Assembly: GCA_009779295.1 (NCBI GenBank)
Contig: WREN01000056.1
Location: 1 to 10,350, forward strand
Direction of reading: 5' to 3'
DNA: 10,350 nt
Source: Oscillospiraceae bacterium
Lineage (GTDB): Bacteria > Bacillota > Clostridia > Oscillospirales > CAG-272
The notes beneath the pieces are model-generated. The model ran no database searches, was not told the DNA's origin, and was given only the letters and a program-made list of their open reading frames with translations. Of the stretch, positions 6,444-10,350 are shown in pieces (within the stretch, counting starts at the first letter, position 1; the number at the start of each line of letters is the position of its first letter). Made by a program: the position numbers and the translations under genes.

Positions 6444-7736
6444 TCAAATTACCTCTTTCAATAACTTAATTGCGGTTTTTTCAACCAATTTATCTGTGTC
6501 TTCGCTCATGTAAGTATACTCCGACAAACCTACCTCGTATCCGCCCTCAGCAAATGCTTTCTCAGTCGCGACATATCCGCAGCAGCCGTTTGCGAGTTCT
6601 ATCGTGAAATTGTTCTTGAACGGTGAGTCCGCTTTGATTGCAAGTCCGATTTCGACAAACGTTTCGCTTGGGAAGGCCGATATTCCGATGTCGCCAATCC
6701 GCAGTGTTTGGATTTCGATATCCCGCGTTAATAACGGATTTTCTGTCAAATTTACATGCGCTTGTGCGATAATTTTCAAATCAACTGCCGGTGCGCCGGA
6801 AGCTAAATATTCTTTCGCCGCCTCATATTGTTTTACCGAAGGCTGACGGCGTTTGCCTGTGACGATTTCACTCGCCGCATCTACCGTAATATCGTGTGAA
6901 CATGTGATTTTTTCTCTTATGGCGATAACATCGCCGGCTAAAATGCGCCCCATTTTTTTGTAATGTTCCGGTCCGATGTTGCGTTCTTTCGTGAAATCAA
7001 GATGGTTTATATCGCCGCAACAACCGTTGAAGAACAGCACCACGACGTTTTCACCGAGCGCTTTTTTGATAACTCTGCTCATCTCGCCCGGATAATCCGC
7101 GGAATATTCGTTACCGCCGACAACGTCAAGATGGCACGCGAAATTAACCATAACGGCTATTGGTTCGCCGCACTCATTGTCAACGCGGATAACGTTGACG
7201 GAAGGATCGACAGGTCCCGCTTGCTTAACGATGTCCGGATTCAAGAACCCGGGGTTAGTCCGCGCCGTACCGTCTTTCATATAGAACCGGCGGTTGAATC
7301 CAACGTCCCATTCGTCGGCAACTCCATACCCAACCGCGGCGTTCTGTAGATTCTTGTTCGCCAATACGGCTGCGTCCGCCGCTTTATTGCAAATATTTTT
7401 AACTGTAGCGTTATCGGGAAGGTTTGAATAAAGCACTAATCCGGTAGGTGAACCGGTATGCGTATGCGTTACGGCGACCATGATATTTTTCTGTGGGATT
7501 CCGGTCATATCGTTGATACGGTTACGAATATCGACCGTCATTGCTTCGGTAACCCCGATTATATCCATCGAAATCATAACAATCTTATTTTCGTCGTCAT
7601 CAAAAATTATCGCTTTGACGAAAAGGTCGTCCTTTACGCCGCCCGCTATTGTCGGCGCGAATTGCCCCGGTATCATCAATCCCAAAGCCGGAGTTATAAC
7701 TAATTCCGCGGCTCCGCATTTTATAATATTCGACAT
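6444..7736 (-). CDS. Neutral/alkaline ceramidase N-terminal-domain family protein (putative zinc amidase)
   Basis: This 430-residue protein matches the family of the neutral ceramidase N-terminal domain. Visible marks are 'AAELVITP' at the N-terminus, 'VTHTHTGS' (89-96), 'NFACHLDVVGG...ADYPGEM' (198-219), 'FFNGCCGDINH' (235-245), 'AFPSETFVEIG' (354-364) and 'ELANGCCGYVAT' (380-391). By analogy with bacterial neutral ceramidase, H93, H202, E358 and Y388 would form the zinc site, and all are kept. Known members hydrolyse the amide bond of ceramide. This one lacks the usual signal peptide and the C-terminal immunoglobulin-like domain, so it probably acts in the cytoplasm on another N-acyl compound, perhaps an N-acylated sugar. 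That is inference. GGAG lies nine bases before the ATG, and the ATG directly follows the stop of a small ORF. Its own stop directly abuts the GH20-like start. The sphingolipid name should not be taken as function. Confidence 0.86.
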   Translation of the reverse strand: MSNIIKCGAAELVITPALGLMIPGQFAPTIAGGVKDDLFVKAIIFDDDENKIVMISMDIIGVTEAMTVDIRNRINDMTGIPQKNIMVAVTHTHTGSPTGLVLYSNLPDNATVKNICNKAADAAVLANKNLQNAAVGYGVADEWDVGFNRRFYMKDGTARTNPGFLNPDIVKQAGPVDPSVNVIRVDNECGEPIAVMVNFACHLDVVGGNEYSADYPGEMSRVIKKALGENVVVLFFNGCCGDINHLDFTKERNIGPEHYKKMGRILAGDVIAIREKITCSHDITVDAASEIVTGKRRQPSVKQYEAAKEYLASGAPAVDLKIIAQAHVNLTENPLLTRDIEIQTLRIGDIGISAFPSETFVEIGLAIKADSPFKNNFTIELANGCCGYVATEKAFAEGGYEVGLSEYTYMSEDTDKLVEKTAIKLLKEVI

Positions 7737-7838
7737 TTATTTCAACTCCAAATCTTTAAATAAATCTATGGTCTTTTCCATTGATGTGGCGCAGGCAAAA
7801 AGAAATGCGGATATAAGCATTAAAATTAAATATCTCAT
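7737..7838 (-). CDS. Small lipoprotein-like ORF (33 aa) filling the gap between two operon genes
   Basis: The 98-base gap between the oxidoreductase and the ceramidase-like gene holds an uninterrupted 33-codon frame. Its ATG overlaps the oxidoreductase stop (ATGA), and its TAA is followed without a gap by the next ATG. The peptide starts MRYLILMLISAFLFACATSM and ends in a charged helix-like EKTIDLFKDLELK. Residues 1-16 look like a lipoprotein signal: Arg2, a hydrophobic core, then L-F-A-C with Cys16. Phe at -2 is not the commonest lipobox residue. The mature part would be only 18 residues. Ribosome binding is the weak point: the nearest AAGGA is about 14 bases upstream, so translation would rely mainly on reinitiation after the oxidoreductase stop. 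It may be a true small lipoprotein, a leader peptide that couples translation of the two neighbours, or a chance frame. No homologue is recognised. Confidence 0.45.
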   Translation of the reverse strand: MRYLILMLISAFLFACATSMEKTIDLFKDLELK

Positions 7839-8878
7839 ACATCTAAAAAGATTCCTTTTTCCGAGGATTCATAAGCGGCGGTAATGATTTTCTGCACGTG
7901 TACCGAATCGGACATCGGCACTTCAACGGGCGCGCCGGTTAAAATTGAATTGGAGAAAGACGAGATTTCTTTGGCGTACATGTTTCCGAGTTCAACGTCG
8001 AGCGTTGTTTCAGCAGTTCTCTCCCGGTCCTGAGCGGCGTTATAACTTATACTGTCGCCCGGCAGCACGACTCTGACGGTTCCGGTTTCGACTTGTCCGA
8101 TAGTGCCTTCCGCGACGATACTGCCTTTTGTGCCGTAAATTTCCAGACGGCAGAACGCCGCGTCATCGGGTATGTTGAAGTTGGAGTCTACGGATGCAGT
8201 AAGCCCGTTCGCGAGCTTTATAATAACGAGCGATGAATCTTCTACGCTATATTTAAACGTTTTTGTGTCGTTGAACGCGCCGACTTTAACGGTTTTCGAG
8301 CCGGTGATATATTCTATAAGGTCGATGCAGTGTATGCCCATATCCATGAGCGCGCCGCCTCCGGCTTGCGCTTTATCCTGCCGCCATGAGCCTTCGATGT
8401 CGGGATACCAGCACGTTAGTTGCGCGCGCGCGGATACTACCTGACCCAAAGCGCCGTCCGCAACCATTTCTTTGATTTTCCGGTGATAACCGTGATAACG
8501 CATCATGAATCCCGTCGCCGCCAATACTCCGGCGTTTTCGCACGCGCTGATGACTTCATCGCAGTCCGCGATCGTCATCGCTATCGGCTTTTCGCACAAA
8601 ATGTGTTTACCCGCGACCGCGGCAGCTATTATCTGCGCTTTGTGGTACGCGACCGGAGAGGATATATAAACCGCGTCGATTTCCGGATTCGCGAGCAATT
8701 CCAAATGATCGGTATAAGCGTATTTAACGTTGTATTTTTGTTTGAGTTTTTCAGTAAGCGCGGTATTGACTTCCATAATCGCTGTCAGTTCGGCGTTATC
8801 CGCAAGCAGCATCCCGGGTATGGTCCGGCGGTCGGCGATGCCGCCTGCGCCTATAACTCCCCATTTTACTTTGTTCAT
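7835..8878 (-). CDS. Gfo/Idh/MocA family NAD(P)-dependent oxidoreductase
   Basis: This 347-residue protein has the usual family length. The N-terminal Rossmann fold has the dinucleotide-binding GVIGAGGIA (7-15), 'AVYISSP' (69-75) and CEKPIA (95-100), whose Lys97 is the common catalytic/cofactor lysine. The C-terminal alpha/beta domain carries GGGALMDMGIHCIDL (173-187), with D179 and H183 in the positions of the family's catalytic Asp-x3-His pair. Members oxidise or reduce a ring hydroxyl or keto group of sugars, sugar phosphates, nucleotide sugars or inositols. The start follows GGAG with a somewhat long 13-base spacing, 18 bases after the aminotransferase stop. Pairing with a DegT aminotransferase is typical of 3-amino or inosamine sugar chemistry, where the dehydrogenase makes the ketone that is aminated (or the reverse in breakdown). 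The exact substrate cannot be read from sequence. Confidence 0.95.
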   Translation of the reverse strand: MNKVKWGVIGAGGIADRRTIPGMLLADNAELTAIMEVNTALTEKLKQKYNVKYAYTDHLELLANPEIDAVYISSPVAYHKAQIIAAAVAGKHILCEKPIAMTIADCDEVISACENAGVLAATGFMMRYHGYHRKIKEMVADGALGQVVSARAQLTCWYPDIEGSWRQDKAQAGGGALMDMGIHCIDLIEYITGSKTVKVGAFNDTKTFKYSVEDSSLVIIKLANGLTASVDSNFNIPDDAAFCRLEIYGTKGSIVAEGTIGQVETGTVRVVLPGDSISYNAAQDRERTAETTLDVELGNMYAKEISSFSNSILTGAPVEVPMSDSVHVQKIITAAYESSEKGIFLDV

Positions 8879-8896
8879 TCTTTTAAATCAACTCCA

Positions 8897-10174
8897 TCAT
8901 TTCAGATGTTTTTGCAGAATTTCTTTTAATCCGGCGATACAGGCGTTGATGTGGATTTCTTCCCACGACGGATGCAGGAATAAACATAATGTTTCAAAAC
9001 GTAACTCTTTCGCTACGGGGCATAATACATTTTTATAATCAACGGAATTTGCGTCCGTGTATTCGCTTGATTCAAACGGGAAATGGTTTGAACCGAATCC
9101 CTGATGTTCTTTATACGCGCGCTCCTCGTATGCTTCCGGCCATTGTATGCCGTAACACGGGACTTTCAGCGCGCTGAGTTCCTTGACGATATGCGGCGCG
9201 TCTATGTCTAATTTATCCAAATCGAGCAGTATCGGATACCACCAGTAGGAATTTTTGCGTTCCTCAGTGTTATATGGGAGTTTTTTGATTCCGGGCAAAC
9301 CGCCGAAAGCGTCGTCATACATTTTCGCGTATTTGTAACGCAGCGGGAGATTCCATGTGTCAAAACGTTTCAATTCGTTTATGCCGATGATCGACTGGAT
9401 TTCGGTCATGCGGTAATTGAAACCGACGCGGTTGTGGATATACGGCAGCTTCTCCTCCAGCGCGAGCATGTTCATGCGTGTGCGCACGTCGTAGCCGTGG
9501 TCGCGGAACGATCTGCACTCCCAGCCGAGGTCTTCGCAGTTGGTGATAACCATACCGCCTTCGCCGCCGGTAGTGAAATGCTTCGACTGGCAGAAACTGA
9601 AACAGCCCACGTCGCCGATCAAACCTGCCATAATGCCGTTGAAACGGCCGCCGATACATTGCGCTACGTCCTCGATAACTTTCAGATTGTGCTTCTTAGC
9701 GATTGCTAAAATCGGACCCATGTCGGCAACCACGCCGTACAGATGCACGACGACAATGCCTTTGGTGCGTTTTGTTATCAACGCTTCTATCTTCGCCGGA
9801 TCGATTGTATGCTCGTCCGTAACGTCGCAGAACACGGGGATCGCGCCCGCCTGCACGACGGAGAACGACGAAGCGATGAACGAGTACGACGGAACGATAA
9901 CTTCATCCCCCGGACCTATGCCGAGCGAAGCGATGGCGATATGCAGTGCTGCTGTGCCGTTCGTACACGAAACGGCTATCTTAGCGCCCGACCATGCGGC
10001 GAACGCCGCTTCAAATTCCATTCCTTTTTTACCTGTCCAATAATTGACCTTGCCGTTTTTGATCGGTTCCTGTATATCGTTTAACGTTTCCGGCGCGAAC
10101 TGCGGCCACATCGGGAATCCTATCTCAGCTATACCTGCGCCGTTCATTACAACTTTGTTTTCGTTTTTATCCAT
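8897..10174 (-). CDS. DegT/DnrJ/EryC1/StrS family PLP-dependent aminotransferase
   Basis: This 425-residue fold-type I aminotransferase of the sugar aminotransferase group has 'TGKKGMEFEAAFA' near 47, CTNGTAALH (70-78, phosphate binding), VPSYSFIASS (94-103), VIEDVAQ (166-172, with D169 contacting the PLP ring nitrogen) and FSFCQSKHFTTGGEGGM (192-208), where K198 should form the Schiff base. The sequence is about 40-50 residues longer than compact family members because of an extended C-terminal part (about 300-400). These enzymes move an amino group, usually from glutamate, to a keto group on a sugar, sugar nucleotide or cyclitol, or run in reverse. The start is supported by AAAGGA 11 bases upstream. 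It is the first gene after a consensus promoter and likely leads the operon. Whether it serves synthesis or breakdown is open; neighbouring glycoside hydrolase and hydrolase genes favour processing of an existing conjugate. Confidence 0.95.
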   Translation of the reverse strand: MDKNENKVVMNGAGIAEIGFPMWPQFAPETLNDIQEPIKNGKVNYWTGKKGMEFEAAFAAWSGAKIAVSCTNGTAALHIAIASLGIGPGDEVIVPSYSFIASSFSVVQAGAIPVFCDVTDEHTIDPAKIEALITKRTKGIVVVHLYGVVADMGPILAIAKKHNLKVIEDVAQCIGGRFNGIMAGLIGDVGCFSFCQSKHFTTGGEGGMVITNCEDLGWECRSFRDHGYDVRTRMNMLALEEKLPYIHNRVGFNYRMTEIQSIIGINELKRFDTWNLPLRYKYAKMYDDAFGGLPGIKKLPYNTEERKNSYWWYPILLDLDKLDIDAPHIVKELSALKVPCYGIQWPEAYEERAYKEHQGFGSNHFPFESSEYTDANSVDYKNVLCPVAKELRFETLCLFLHPSWEEIHINACIAGLKEILQKHLK

Positions 10175-10223
10175 AATTATACAAATCCTTTACTTTAATT
10201 AAATATTTATATTATTATAAACT

Positions 10224-10252
10224 ATTATAATACAAAAAAGAATTTTTGTCAA
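10224..10252 (-). promoter_or_regulatory. Consensus sigma-A promoter of the aminotransferase-led operon
   Basis: On the minus strand a perfect TTGACA (10247-10252) and a perfect TATAAT (10224-10229) are separated by 17 bases, the ideal housekeeping promoter. Transcription should start near 10217, giving a leader of about 43 bases, AT-rich, with AAAGGA (10186-10191) before the ATG. No clear operator palindrome overlaps it. This suggests strong basal expression unless a repressor acts on a site not visible here. Confidence 0.8.
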
Positions 10253-10274
10253 TAGATAAATGAATAAAAAAAGA

Positions 10275-10350
10275 ACGGAATCCCCCACCGTCAGGATACG
10301 GAATCCCCCCTGTCAAACGCCAACGTTGTTGGCGCTGACATCCCCCTTTA
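10275..10350. repeat. GGAATCCCCC direct repeats and strong hairpin, probable interspersed palindromic element cut by the window end
   Basis: ACGGAATCCCCC occurs at 10275-10286 and again at 10298-10309 (23-base period), and a related GACATCCCCC ends at 10345. Between them, 10311-10340 forms a strong hairpin: TGTCA pairs with TGACA, and CGCCAAC (10318-10324) pairs with GTTGGCG (10328-10334), with a small AA/C internal bulge and a 3-base loop. The C-run followed by TTTA at the edge would be half of a larger palindrome if it continued as AAAGGGGG. C-run-flanked palindromes of this style are common as REP/MITE-like intergenic repeats in clostridial genomes. There is no T-run after the stem, so it is not called a terminator. 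Confidence 0.55.

Noticed and set aside
6444..7736. Literal annotation as ceramidase acting on sphingolipids
   Set aside because: The family match is clear but no signal peptide, no C-terminal domain and no lipid-related neighbours support that substrate.
9360..9709. Arg/His-rich and other open frames overlapping the aminotransferase gene
   Set aside because: Composition reflects out-of-frame reading of the conserved DegT coding sequence; no start signal and no recognisable domain.
10275..10345. CRISPR-like direct repeats
   Set aside because: Only two close copies of a 12-base motif with an 11-base gap and a third diverged one; spacing and length do not fit a CRISPR array.

Overview
This window most likely comes from an uncultivated member of the Bacillota (Clostridia-like). 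The reasons are AGGAGG/AAGGA-type ribosome binding sites, consensus sigma-A promoters in AT-rich intergenic DNA, an ECF sigma gene overlapping a membrane anti-sigma-like gene, and a surface protein ending in a degenerate Gram-positive sorting-like tail. The assignment is an inference from style; no phylogenetic marker is present.

Left edge (1-2765, + strand): the 3' end of an ECF sigma factor gene overlaps by 11 bases an 866-codon gene. That gene encodes a one-pass membrane protein with three long repeats and two shorter C-terminal repeats outside the cell. It is probably the partner anti-sigma/sensor of the sigma factor. Its last 17 codons run antisense into the 3' end of the next gene.

Middle (2711-3390, - strand): a stand-alone pduL-type phosphate acyltransferase gene with its own good promoter. 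No microcompartment genes or acetate kinase gene lie nearby.

Right two thirds (3413-10252, - strand): one apparent operon reading right to left. A perfect-consensus promoter (TTGACA, 17 bases, TATAAT) sits upstream and an intrinsic terminator closes the operon. The order is DegT-family PLP aminotransferase, Gfo/Idh/MocA NAD(P)-dependent oxidoreductase, a 33-codon lipoprotein-like small ORF that exactly fills the gap, a cytoplasmic protein of the neutral ceramidase N-terminal-domain family, a GH20-like beta-hexosaminidase, and a secreted CBM9-like protein with a C-terminal membrane anchor. Most junctions are tight (ATGA, TAA|ATG, TGA|ATG, 18 bases). The CBM9 gene follows after 53 bases that contain a palindrome and a possible weak extra promoter.

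Taken together, the operon looks like a pathway for an amino- or N-acyl-sugar conjugate. The surface protein would bind a glycan, the hexosaminidase-like enzyme cleave a glycoside, the ceramidase-like enzyme act as a zinc amidase or hydrolase, and the oxidoreductase and aminotransferase interconvert hydroxyl, keto and amino groups on a sugar or cyclitol. The enzyme families are well supported; the substrate is unknown.

Right edge (10253-10350): intergenic DNA with GGAATCCCCC-type repeats and a strong hairpin, probably an interspersed palindromic repeat cut by the window end.
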